Part shown: piece by piece, positions 1 through 10,400 of the stretch | Position numbering within the stretch: position 1 is the first letter of the stretch | Layout: each line of letters opens with the position of its first letter | Source of the DNA: Gigantopelta aegis | Lineage: Eukaryota; Mollusca; Gastropoda; Neomphalida; Peltospiridae | Reading direction: 5' to 3' | NCBI RefSeq assembly: GCF_016097555.1 | Contig: NC_054708.1 | Span: forward strand, 25,238,987-25,302,986 | Length of the DNA: 64,000 bases | Made by a program: the position numbers and the translations under genes | Notes under the pieces: model-generated | Databases searched by the model: none | Told to the model about the DNA's origin: nothing | Seen by the model: only the letters and a program-made list of their open reading frames with translations

Positions 1-301
1 CAGTTTATTTATCTTATATATTTATGTTTAAAAATGTGCCATGTTCTTGTATAATTCTTATACATGTATACTATATAATTTATAATGTTCAAAATAAGTA
101 GGGTATATTCAAATATAACACAATATAACAGATATGTATTAATTTTTATTGCAATATTAATTAATAGTAAAACACAAGCATTCATGTAACAAGAGATTGG
201 CATTAAAGATTATAGCTAGGATAGTGATGTAGGTCCGGAGGAGACACAAATAGGCAACAGGGATGATGCTTCTCAATTTTACGTTTTCAATAGTTGCACT
301 A

Positions 302-530
302 TTAACGGATAAAACCTCCGCTGTTCGCCAAGCACTCACGAATCCGACGTGGCATGCTCCCGATTAAACGTCCAATAACATTTTGGGGGATCCTGTCCCA
401 TTCCATTTGGAGAGCAGCGCTTAATTCTCGGAGACGTCGTCCGATGATGTCCCACATTTGCTCAAAGGGTGAAAGGTCTGTGCTTAGGGCTGACCACGAT
501 AGTGTGGAGATGTTCTGTTGCTGCAGATAC
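302..530 (-). pseudogene. Tc1/mariner transposase C-terminal fragment
   Basis: Read on the minus strand from about 530 to TAA at 302-304. It contains LSTDLSPFEQMWDIIGRRL, the equivalent of the family's SPDLNPIEHLWDEIGRR block with the third acidic catalytic residue. EWDRIPQNVIGRLIGSMPRR and then GGFIR, the usual C-terminal end, follow. The frame is open across this stretch, but nothing upstream continues the catalytic core, so it is a 5'-truncated relic. Confidence 0.75.
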
Positions 531-956
531 TAGACCACTAAACTCCAGTGAGCATGCCTACAGCCCTCATATTTACATATGATGTGATGCAATGTAATGT
601 ACTGCAATGGCGTAGCAAGCGGGAGGATGAGAGGGTGCTTGACCCCCACATTTTTCTTGATCCAATAGCAGCAGCGATAGTTTGTAACATATATATATAA
701 TGTACCAGTACGATTTTGGCGTTTTATCGAGTTGGCGGTATAGTGGGTTTACTACCAAACATATTTTGCTTGAAGTTACTAAATGTCAACATAATGACAT
801 GTTTTAAATAAAAACTAACAGGCAGTAACTAAAATGAAATCAAATAAAAAATAATAATAACCAGGTAAGAAAGTATTAAATATTGTATGTATTTATAAAC
901 ATGGTAAGTCAGAATGTTGATTCCCTTCTACAAAACGAAACCTTTACGTTTTAATG

Positions 957-1250
957 TCATCCCGGGCACTGCATGGCCTCTGAAGGAATGGGCTCTGGTT
1001 CAGTGTCGGACTTTTCTCCGTGGTCATCGCACGTTTTTTTCATAAGTTATCTTGACACTTTCAACAATCTGCTCATCACTGAGACTGGCAAATGTTTCAG
1101 CCTCTTTATTAACATTGACAAACTCATCAAAGTCCATTCGCAGTTCGTTATTGATTTTTTAAAACCCTGTGTGTTACGTTACCAACGCTGTCGTTTCATT
1201 GGCTTGTGCTTCAAGCAACTCTGCGTGAGGCTCTCTGGGAACAAGCTGTG
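957..1250 (-). pseudogene. Tigger/pogo (CENP-B-like) transposase C-terminal remnant
   Basis: On the minus strand FDEFVNVNKEAETFASLSDE is followed by QIVESV and then, after a one-base slip in an A run near 1035, by EKSDTEPEPIPSEAMQ and a stop at 957-959. This resembles the acidic C-terminus of pogo/Tigger transposases, where a D-F-x-x-F-V-N-V-D block precedes a T/S-D-E-x-I-V motif. Further stops lie upstream. The call rests on motif memory only. Confidence 0.5.
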
Positions 1251-1775
1251 CATGAATCTAACAGTTTTTGATGGTCGTGGCACTGACAATGCCCCAGGCT
1301 TGTTTTACCAAACAAATGCCGTCACTTAGTGCCAACTAGAGATCATTACCAGAACTGGAGTAATTAATTCATGAATGAATGAAATAACGAATCGAATGCA
1401 CATGTCACGGGATTATCAGACTGTCGTTTGTTCCTGTTCCGCGAGCGCTCGCAAACAAATAAAAACCAAAAATAAATCGTCATGGTGTTGACATTCTTGT
1501 TTAGAAATAATTACTTTCTACGGAGTGTTTAATTATTGATGTGTCTGTATGTGTGGCTGACTACCCAATTAAGTTGTCTGCAGGCAATCTTTAGGATTAA
1601 TAAAAGACCTCACTCATGATACGATGCCGTCGGCGGAAACCCCAACTAGCTGATGTGTATTTCTTTGCTGGGGTGTCGTTAAACAATCATTCATTCCGTT
1701 GGTGGATTTCACACCTGGCGTGACATAACGATGTCTTGTCAAATATGTTACAAGGGAACATAGACTCATAACTAT

Positions 1776-2178
1776 AAAAAGTAAAGTTTGTTTTATTTAA
1801 CGACGCCACTAGAGCACATTGATTTTTTATCTTATCATCGGCTATTGGACGTCAAACATATGGTCATTCTGACACTATTTTTTTTAGAGGAAACCCGCTG
1901 TCGCCACATAGGCTACTCTTTTTACGACAGGCAGCAAGGGATCTTTTTTTTGCGCTTCCCACAGGCAGGATAGCACAAACCATGGCCTTTGTTGAACCAG
2001 TTATGGATCACTGGTCGGTGCAAGTGGTTTACACTTACCCATTGAGCCTTGCGTAGCACTCACTCAGGGTTTGGAGTCGGTATCTGGATTAAAAATCCCA
2101 TGCCTCGACTGCGATCCGAACCCAGTACCTACCAGCCTGTAGACCGATGGCCTAACCACGACGCCACTGAGGCCGGCC
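1776..2178 (-). mobile_element. tRNA-headed SINE, head A / tail 2, with 11-bp target duplication
   Basis: Full-length minus-strand copy. The tRNA-like head with a GGTTCGGATC-type B box is at 2178-2095 and the AT-rich tail at 1776-1860. CTCATAACTAT flanks it at 1765-1775 and 2179-2189, a perfect target duplication. Confidence 0.9.
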
Positions 2179-2224
2179 TCATAACTATCTGTCCTTAATG
2201 TTGTAATCGCTTTCAGTGGTTAAA

Positions 2225-2420
2225 ACGAATATAGTCAAACCTGTCCTAGCGGCAAGCTGTAATCAGCGGTCACCTACCGTAAGCGGCCACTTTTTTCACC
2301 ACCAAACGATGTTTAATGTAAATGTACCTGTAGTAAGAGAACACCTGTCTAACGCGGCCACCTAAATCGGATCCCAAACCGCTAAACTACATGTATTAAG
2401 CGGCCACAGTAAATGTTTAC
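2225..2420. repeat. Degenerate MITE-like repeat (GTCAAACCTGTC family)
   Basis: GC-rich patches with GCGGCCACC and GCGGTCACC words in AT-rich DNA. A related end (GACCGCTTAAGACAGGTTTGAC) occurs inverted at 6550-6573, suggesting a dispersed element. Boundaries are uncertain. Confidence 0.4.
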
Positions 2421-2429
2421 TTTAACACC

Positions 2430-3160
2430 GTATGGGAGCGACACCTGATATTGGTACTAAGCGAAGGGATAGAAATGTGTGAGAAAGCTACACGTGAGGT
2501 AAGATTTCTCAAAATTACTACATTTATAAGTAACACACATGAACCAGATTTTACACATTCATTTATAACAATTTCCGCCATCAACCAAACCTAAAAGTAT
2601 ACTGATTGAGTTAGATATATTTGATAAAGCTCATTAAACATGTCATCTAGTACTGGCAAAATGTTGCGTCTGTCAACTTCATGTGCAGTAAAAACAGTTT
2701 CTAATGACTTAGATTCATACTTATTATGTCATTTCTGTTTTATTATTTTCTACTATTAACGTAAATGTGCATTTATTTTAGTTTCATTTTCAATGAACGT
2801 CAAAATCGCAAAGAAAAAATATTCCAAAGGTGTACGGCGTCTTGAATGTAGAATGTACGGCTGATTGGTTTTACTCCGTATGGAAGGTGTACATACATGT
2901 GCTTCTTGAAAACAATATTTTTCTTAAATGCCATATTTTAAAAATATTAAGCATTATATTGTGTATATAACAAATACTTTTTATCAAGACATCCAAAACC
3001 AATATGTACATGTAAAAAAATATGTTATTTCGGAAACGTTTGAGGCAATGGAAGTGATATAAATGAAAAGTTCCTATAAAAATGGATTAAGGTAATTAAG
3101 TGATGTGATACGATGTAAGTGAACAATTATATTATGCAAACAGTTATTTTTCTATTTCCA
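2430..3160. other. AT-rich intergenic stretch, nothing recognised
   Basis: Frequent stops in all frames, no motif or long repeat recognised, up to the TTTCTATTTCCAG acceptor-like site just before the zinc-finger ORF. Confidence 0.5.
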
Positions 3161-3162
3161 GG

Positions 3163-3712
3163 ATGTTAAGGTATAACTGTCCATATTGCCGAAGCATATG
3201 TTCCACTTTCACAGACATTATATCTCACCTAACGATTGAACATAGAGACAAGTACCTAAAATTTACACGTCACGATGGAACGTCATCAAAACTGTGCAAT
3301 TTTAAAATCATTCTAGAGTTGTGTAAAGAGCAAGGGAGAACAATTACCATTAAAACAGGCGAGAAAAAGATACATCTATCTCGACCTAATATCGCTCCAA
3401 AAGACAGTCCATGTTCAAAACTTTTCAAAGTCTCTGAGGATAGCAACGCAGATTTCAACACTACTACAGAACTTGAAGACAGTCAGTGTCAAAACATTGT
3501 ATCTATGAAAGCTACATTGTTTATAAAGAGATTATTTCACTTCTTCCATCAGTGATAGAAGAACTAAAACGAATAGAAAAAAATGAAGAATTCTTTAATA
3601 AAATCTTTTGTATGTTTATTTTTGACATGTAAATTATAGCCAAAGCGACTTTTGTAGACCTTCCCACGCATGTCACAAATGTACGTACGAGAGTCTGATG
3701 GCGATTTTGTAC
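3163..3712 (+). pseudogene. Broken C2H2 zinc-finger ORF (CPYC...H-x4-H)
   Basis: The frame from 3163 codes NCPYCRSICSTFTDIISHLT then IEH, a C-x2-C-x12-H-x4-H finger, and runs to a stop at 3553-3555. Near 3500-3520 a neighbouring frame takes over with well-formed coding sequence (YKEIISLLPSVIEELKRIEK) as far as TAA close to 3633. This suggests a frameshift in a once longer protein. It is preceded by a good acceptor (TTTCTATTTCCAG|G). Function unknown; probably transposon-linked. Confidence 0.5.
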
Positions 3713-3810
3713 TTGTCATTGGTTGTGGGTGCATCCTCTTTACATGTTTATTCAAGTTGCTTTTGTTCTTTGTTGTGTATCCACACGCTTAATCAGGACA
3801 TCTTCTAACA
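3577..3810 (-). pseudogene. Two-finger C2H2 zinc-finger remnant
   Basis: Minus strand: ACGYTTKNKSNLNKHVKRMH, then a linker and YICDMRGKVYKSRFGYNLHV followed by KNKH. Finger 1 is interrupted by an in-frame TAA between its cysteines. Finger 2 has Arg where the second Cys should be. It converges on and overlaps the plus-strand zinc-finger relic. Confidence 0.5.
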
Positions 3811-3879
3811 CTTTCGGGCTCAATGTCTATCTCAATTGAAATATCTTTTAATTAAAACATATATTTGGCAATGAAAGAC

Positions 3880-4401
3880 AGATCAAACACATTTTGTCAC
3901 CGAGAGCTTTTGTCAATGTTCTTTGTTTTCAATGTTGAAATTCTGCCAGTCTTGCGGTCCTCAAGACGATCGACACACAGGTTGCGAAAGGCGCTCTTGC
4001 AGCTGCACATAGCGTTGACGAACCTGTCGTCGAGGTCAGGGGCGTATGCAGGGAGGAAGGGGGGTCCGCTTTCAGAACTAAAACATACAGGTTTATACAT
4101 ATGGAGTTTCTGGTGGTGCAAAAAACAAAATAGAAAAAGGGTCAATTTGGTTCATACTCGAACCCCCTAGGTCCAGATCACGCTACGCCCCTGGAGGTGG
4201 GTTGCCAACCGCACCCTGCTGAATGATGGTGCTCACTGTCGCCTGCTCACGTTGAAAGCATTCAATAACCCGCCAGGTTGAGTGGCGGTAGTAGCCCACA
4301 AGGTTGAAGAACATGTTGTTCCAACCTTCACACAAGTTGTTCGTACGAGGATTATTGTTCGTGGTGGCGTCATGAACGTTCCACAAGAGAGGAGCGAACA
4401 T
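3880..4401 (-). pseudogene. MULE-type transposase C-terminal fragment split by a MITE
   Basis: On the minus strand 4401-4194 reads as FAPLLWNVHDATTNNNPRTN then NLCEGWNNMFFNLVGYYRHS, TWRVIECFQREQATVSTII. After the insertion, 4030-3880 gives NLCVDRLEDRKTGRIS. This W-N-V...N-x-C-E-G-W-N-N block is familiar from MULE transposases found with FLYWCH fingers in invertebrates. The two halves are separated by a 157-bp foldback element. Family assignment is from memory. Confidence 0.55.
4037..4193. mobile_element. CAG...CTG foldback MITE inserted in the MULE fragment
   Basis: The ends are CAGGGGCGTATGCAG and CTACGCCCCTG (inverted), and GAGGT is duplicated at 4032-4036 and 4194-4198. A related internal sequence recurs at 47726-47859, where it ends in a 41-base C run. 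Confidence 0.75.
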
Positions 4402-4528
4402 TTTGTTATATAAAAAATTGCAATCTAATTAAAATTAGCTCTATTATTACATGTGGATCTAACAGCAGCCCGTTGGAGCTCATATCCAGTTGACCTTTCA
4501 ATCGACCAATCAAAACCTTACTTGCAAA

Positions 4529-4658
4529 ATCATGCCAGTGATTTGATGATGATGATGATGATGATAACTAGTTTAACGTGCCCATATACCACTAGGGTTT
4601 CGAACACGCCCATCTCGAGTCCGACCTCCGATAAGATCGATGGCCTGACTCGGGATGT

Positions 4659-4689
<31 letters not shown>

Positions 4690-4700
4690 GGGGGGTAGTG
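4529..4700. repeat. GAT microsatellite and TG/poly-G tract
   Basis: ATG/GAT triplets at 4542-4566, a GT run at 4655-4672, then about 23 G to 4695. Simple repeats next to the start of the dispersed repeat at 4699. Confidence 0.9.
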
Positions 4701-5004
4701 TTGAAAATGGGCAGAATTTTGAAAATAGCAATTAGTAAAAAGGTTAATAGAATAAAAAAAATGTAAAAAGAAAAAAATGACAAGCCAAAAAAGAAAAGAA
4801 TTGACTGCTCGGCCGAATATTTATATAATTTGAAGCATTTTAGAAGGACCGTCCAAAAATAAATAAGAGAAAGAAGAGAGGATCGGACTATTTAATAATA
4901 TTTAAAAAAAAGTAATTTCGACATAAAATTTTGAACGAAGGTCTAAATGTTTAAAGTCCAATCTATATGTCCACGTGAGTGGCCTCGTTAAGGCCGTTAG
5001 GGTG
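4699..5004. repeat. Dispersed repeat, first copy
   Basis: Nearly the same about 290-base sequence recurs at 49388-49667, ending in the self-complementary GTGGCCTCGTTAAGGCC stretch. Beyond that end the two copies diverge, into a gag-like ORF here and into other sequence at 49668. Probably the non-coding part of a retroelement. Confidence 0.85.
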
Positions 5005-5932
5005 TGGAGGTTGGCCTATGGCGAACTGATGAGCGGAGAACCGGCAAAGGCGGGGATGAAGTGCTTCCATCTCTGGTCGGCGAGGATGGTTATAACACTC
5101 CGGTAGTCGTTGACGAAAAGGGCCTTGACGATCCTGTGGATGGTATGGCTATCCATCTCTCTAACTAGGACCGCTTGTCGGTAGACTCCTTCTCGGCGCT
5201 GAGTTAGTACCAACCCAGTCTTGCCGGCTGTAGACTTGATGGTGTGTAGCTCGTAAGCGCTTCCATCAGGCAGTTGTTTCAGCTCTGGTTCCACTAGTCC
5301 GCCCATCAGTAATGCCGGATCCGAGGTGTCCCCCTGCACGAACTTCAAAAGCCGGACCTGATTTTCCCGATTGAACTTTCCAGACGGCTTCCGAGTCGGA
5401 GGGGGACGGTGCCTGTGAAGGCGGAGGCCTTGCCTTGCCAGGCTGGTCGCTCGGCTGAGCGACGGCCTTCCTCTTCGCAACGGCTCCTTCCGCCGCCTTC
5501 CGAACTGGCAAGACTGGTGACAGTGGCCAGTTACGTGTAGGCGGAGGCGTAGAGGGAGATGGAGGTCCGTCTGCGGGCGTCTCGCACATCGGCGCGTTGA
5601 GAGCATCCCTCGGTGTTGACGGCGGGTCCGGATGAGCTGGTCCTTTCGTCTTGGGCCGAGCCGGGGGCGGCGACGCAGAAGGGACCGCCGCTGGCGGTTG
5701 AGCCGCCAGTTTTGTTCCCCTCTGAGCCGCTCCTGGCGCACGTTTCTTCTTCCTCCGTCCTCTTCCCTTCCTCTTCTGCGAGTCCGAGTCGCCGTACACC
5801 AAAGTCACGGTTGCCCGTGACCCGGTGTACGCGACGCGAAACTCCAGCAGCGATCCAAAGCTTGCAATCAAGCCCCCCCCCAGGTGTGGGTGGGGGGGGG
5901 GGGGGGGGGGGGGGGGGGCAGGTCGAGAGCAC
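5005..5932 (-). pseudogene. GC-rich broken ORF, probably retroelement gag/ORF1-like
   Basis: Two overlapping minus-strand frames look like one protein. From about 5871 a Lys/Arg-rich then Pro/Ala/Ser-rich stretch starts IASFGSLLEFRVAYTGSRAT. Near 5370 the neighbouring frame continues as a globular segment (for example GGLVEPELKQLPDGSAYELH, DQRWKHFIPAF) to a stop just below 5019. GC content is far above the surroundings. A basic, Pro-rich N-terminus is common in retroelement gag/ORF1 proteins, but I recognise no diagnostic motif. The 5' side is a long G run (5889-5918). Confidence 0.45.
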
Positions 5933-6703
5933 AGGCGACAGTGTCCAGCTTCATCCAGAGTTAGCTTGGAAGTGGGTGATTTGAAAAGAATTTTAAAACA
6001 TTCGGGATTATGCCGAGGGTATACGAAATGATTCGGGTGAATTACGAAATATGCCGGAAACTAATTGCAATACAAAATTTTATATAAAATTCGTTTCAAG
6101 ACGAAACAAAAAACCGTGATGGTATAGCCATAAAACCAGTTTATACTAGTATACAATCCAGAGTTTATTACTGCACATTTCCCCCTGTTTTTTCAATGTT
6201 GAGATCAACAAGTTCGCCAATTGCATAAATTATAGTCTCGCCCGATATTTTTAGGATTTGTATACTATATATATATGCTCCCGAATAACGCTATAAAAGG
6301 CGAAGTGTAATTGGTCGATATTAAAATTGTTATTTATAGATGAAATGTCACCTGGACATGGGAGTCCATGCAATGCTGTTAGATCTACTGGTAGACCCAG
6401 TAGAGCAATTTTAATCAGATTGTAAAAATTGTGATTTTTTTTTCCTATACAAAATTGTGACTTTTTTTCCAGCCACCATGACATTGTGTGTGTGTGTATG
6501 TGTGCCCCCCCCCCCCCTTTTGGCACCTTCCTATCCCCGTGTCCCATGTGTGACCGCTTAAGACAGGTTTGACTGTATAGGCTAAGCCTAATAAAATCTT
6601 CGGCATTAATCTAGAGAAGGACGGTAATAACCAGGAGCAGAGCGGCAATAAACTGTGTCATGGCACAGCGCCCTTTCATTTAGTGCTAGCGAGAGCACTA
6701 TGC

Positions 6704-7007
6704 TATAGTCCATTCCACGGGGAACGCCTTTTTTCATGTTATGGAATTTACTACAAGTTATTTATTTCTTAGATTTGTATCTTTCACAAAAAATAGTATA
6801 TTGTTTTGTTTAGCCCGAGTACTCTGTAGAGGGCTAGACGGACATTTGGACAGATATTCAGCCCTGAATATCTGTCCAAATGTCCGTCTAGCCCTCTACA
6901 GTCAGAGTACTCGGTTTTACTTTTCTTCTTATGTCAAACCAAAAGAAAATTATTTACAAAAAAAAACATTATTATAGAATGATTCTAGAATGATGGGACG
7001 GACTTTA
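6704..7007. mobile_element. MITE with AGTCCRTYCCA ends containing a long palindrome
   Basis: The ends TATAGTCCATTCCAC and GGGACGGACTTTAG are inverted. A shorter relative lies at 23475-23612 and shares GGAATTTACTACAAGTTATT and ATTATTTACAAAAAAA but lacks the central palindrome. Confidence 0.7.
6815..6914. repeat. Near-perfect palindrome, arms of 47 and 51 bases, 2-base loop
   Basis: The left arm 6815-6861 is the exact reverse complement of 6864-6914 apart from a 4-base gap. It would extrude as a hairpin. Confidence 0.95.
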
Positions 7008-7270
7008 GTTAGGCCTACTCATGATTGGCTAATCCATCGCACGTACGTAATTTTAAGGTAGCATCTTTAAGAAATAAATGGTCCCCACCTGTTAGATATC
7101 ACAAAATTTGATTTTAAATATAAGAATTTAACAGCGTGAATGTGTTCACGAACAAATCTAGAATAGTCAAATTATCGTATCAGACCACGTCTCTTTCCGC
7201 TTTCTTCTTGAGTATTCTCCCTTGTTGCCTTATGACATGTGACCGGTCGATTTCCGTTTTCTGACGTGTT

Positions 7271-7412
7271 ATGGCCGACCGTGGCAAGAAAGATTCGACT
7301 CCACCACCTCTCTTGTTTATGCCTGCCGGTGGTGGGCTTACTCTAACACCTCCAGAACAGCCAAATGTCCTGATGCCAGTGATACAATCAGAACCATCAC
7401 TGTTGGGGCCAG
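7271..7412 (+). CDS. SEC23IP: SEC23IP coding exon 1
   Basis: Codes residues 1-47 and one base of codon 48 (phase 1), beginning [10 protein letters not shown] and continuing Pro-rich. The donor is CAG|GTAGAT. A few bases upstream the sequence is CT-rich (7190-7260), as in many animal 5' UTRs. Further 5' non-coding exons cannot be excluded. Confidence 0.85.
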
Positions 7413-10400
7413 GTAGATTTAAAGAAATACTTAATCATTGTAGCCGTCCGTCCATCTGTTTCAACTTTCATGTTTTCATGAAAGTTTCGGCGTTTTAGTA
7501 TTTTAGAATTTTTTTTTTTTAATGATTGTAAATCATGCCTGTCATGTAAACTAACAATCTAAATTTAAAATTATTTACAAGACCCAACGAGACACATGAC
7601 AAGTGTTTCCATAGTCTTTTTCTAATATTTCCAGTCGACTTAATTTACAATAAACTTCATAACTCTGTTGTCACGAAGACTCTGTACACTCATGTCACCT
7701 TAGTCTGCGTGGCACAAAAGGCTGCGTATGTTAATGACGTTACATTACGTCATAAAACAAGTGACGGGGTATGTTTGTAAACAAACAAACAACGTTAATT
7801 TAATTCACATAACCGTTGTTAAAACAACACATCTTGATTGTGAATATATGTATAAAACTGGTCGATAACACTTTTATTGAAAAAAACTCTAAATTAATGC
7901 ACTAAAAGTATACTTTTGCCAACCTCGAACAACGTGTTTTTCTATCACCTGTCAACGTTGTAATGATCAACCTTGCATATCAAGTTACATAAATTTACAT
8001 AAAAGCTTCAATACATACCTTATTGTAATTTATGAATCCATAAATGAAATGAATGTCTTATTTTATCTGTTGACGTAAACATGCAAGCATACTTTGAATT
8101 TCCCTCCGAGTGACACAATGCAAAATGGCTGCACACAGACTGAAGATTGCACTTACACTAAGTTACAGCATGACCTATTTTAGCTATAGTCTGTTTCAAA
8201 ATTATCATTGATAGTCCTATATGTCTAACGAACACTATTTGTGCTCATTTACACAGTTAATAACAGACAATTTTTTTTTTTTTTATGTTGTCATTTTGTG
8301 TTGTCCAAAGTAAGAAGCATGGTTCCCAACACCATTTATATTTATCTCATTTGCACAATTTAAATGTTTCTGAAACAGACTATAACAGGAAGTGTTTGTT
8401 ATTTAGAACTTATAAAAGTCAGATCCATTGTTTGTTGCTGTTTTATGTAAACATTAGCGACAGAAGTGGTTGTTTTAATGTTTGCTGCGCAGACTTATTT
8501 GCATGCCGCCATGCAGGCCAGTAAATGCAGGGTGGTCCCACTAAAAATGCGCTCATTACTTGAGTTTAAAAAACATTAAAATTAAAATAACTTTAGTTGT
8601 AACACGTTTATTGTTCCATTGTACTGTGGCGGTGAAACAAATATTTTTAAAGAAATATTTTAACTTTAAAATATAACACAAATGCTTAGGTGCGCAGACT
8701 TAGCTGCCACCAGTGTACTCGTTTGTTTTTCTTGTGCATGGTAAATGATGGTTAGCGCAATCAACATCTGATTTGTTGTCGTCTACTAGTTAAAATTTCT
8801 ATAAACAATATAAAGTTCACACAGGTAAGTATCTAAATACAAAACTTTACAAACCCCTAAAAGTTAAAACCATTAATTTCACTAAGTTGTTTTTGTTTAT
8901 TCCTTAAAATTAACGATATCGAGTCCACTTAATTTGTAGAATGTGACTTAAAATGGAGGAAGATGATTGATACTCTGTGCTTGTCACGTGGCCTCATGTC
9001 AATTATCTAGTATCTAAAACATTTGTCAGAATACTACTCAAATTTACAATACTCAACTGTATAATAAACTTCCTATAATCATGAAGTTTGCAAATTTTAA
9101 TTTATGAACGTATACAGGTCATGACATAAACGATTTGTGATTCGCGTAAATTTAATTTTGCGTAACCGACATATGAACAGAACGGCGGTTCGCATGAAAT
9201 ATTGTGCCCTGGATCATGAGAAAAACATACTGCTCTTGACAAACTGGAAAAATTTCCTTTTAAAAAATATTAATCAAAGTGTTTGTCCACTGCATATTGC
9301 AGAAACACAAATTTTACCATGTAGTGGCTTTAAAAATTTAAAGTGACGAACTGCGCAATCAAAGAAAGGTGCTTGGACATCATACTTTCTTGTTTACCGG
9401 ATCATGTTACACTTTTGTTTACTAGAACGATTTCATTTTATGTCCCATGTTAATTTTTTTCATTAGCCGATTATCAGGATTGGAATATATTTTATTTCAT
9501 GTACCGTAGCTGAAAAGTATAGACTATTCTTTCCATAAGTATAGTATTTGTGTTTTTCCCATTCGCCAAACACAGTTTGGGAAGTCGATTACATGTGAGT
9601 ACCTATGGGAAATGTATTGTGCATGCCTCATGTCATTAGGTATAACTATAAGATACAAGTTGTTAGTGTCTGGACATTTCAGATGAAGAGGGTGAAGCAG
9701 ATAGCTTTGTTGGTCAGACTCCTCCAAAATCTGAACCCTTGCAGCCTGGTTCTGTAACATTCTTCGACCATGGAGTGCCATCTGGTGGCAGCGACCCGTT
9801 CAGCCAAATAGGTCAGCCACCTCCTGTGAATCAGCCAGCGGATTTTGGGGTGCCACATTTTCCTCCGACAACTACTGGAGTAGCAAGCCCAGCACAAGGT
9901 TTTTCTTCACATTCGCCTCCATCTCAGTTTGGATCCCAACCCCCTTTCTCTGGTGCTGGTCCCCCTCCTTCAGGTATACTTCTTTCTTCTGTCTTTTTTT
10001 TTGGTACAATGTATGTGTGTGTGTTTGTGTAAGGTTTTTTTTTGTGTGGTTTTGTGTGTGTGTCTATGTATTTTTTGTGTGTGGGTTTTTGTTTGTGTGT
10101 GTGGGTTTTCAATGTTAAATGTTTGCATTTAACTCTATTTCTCACAAACTTTAAGTGTTAGATAAATGAAAAATGGTTGGTACTTGTTTATTAACCTAGC
10201 AGGAACTCATGACCTGGGAAATAAAAATTATAATTTCAGGGTAACATACTGTAGAATACTTTATTTTCGCGGGATAAAATTTTCGCGATTTAATGAAAAT
10301 GGGTCAGTTTGCGAACATTTATTTTCGCGAATCCCCCAACCCCATCAATAAAAAAAATGAAGTACAGATGTCAATAATTTTGTTTTAAAAACGGAACTTA

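Noticed and set aside
973..1329. 118-codon plus-strand ORF
   Set aside because: The minus strand carries the transposase-like residues; the plus frame has no known pattern.
1776..2178. tRNA gene
   Set aside because: A tRNA-like A and B box are present, but they are the head of a SINE with body, tail and target duplication; the same holds for the other SINE heads.
5613..5984. 123-codon plus-strand ORF opposite the retroelement-like ORF
   Set aside because: Its composition mirrors the GC-rich minus-strand coding sequence and ends in poly-Gly from the G run; an antisense shadow.
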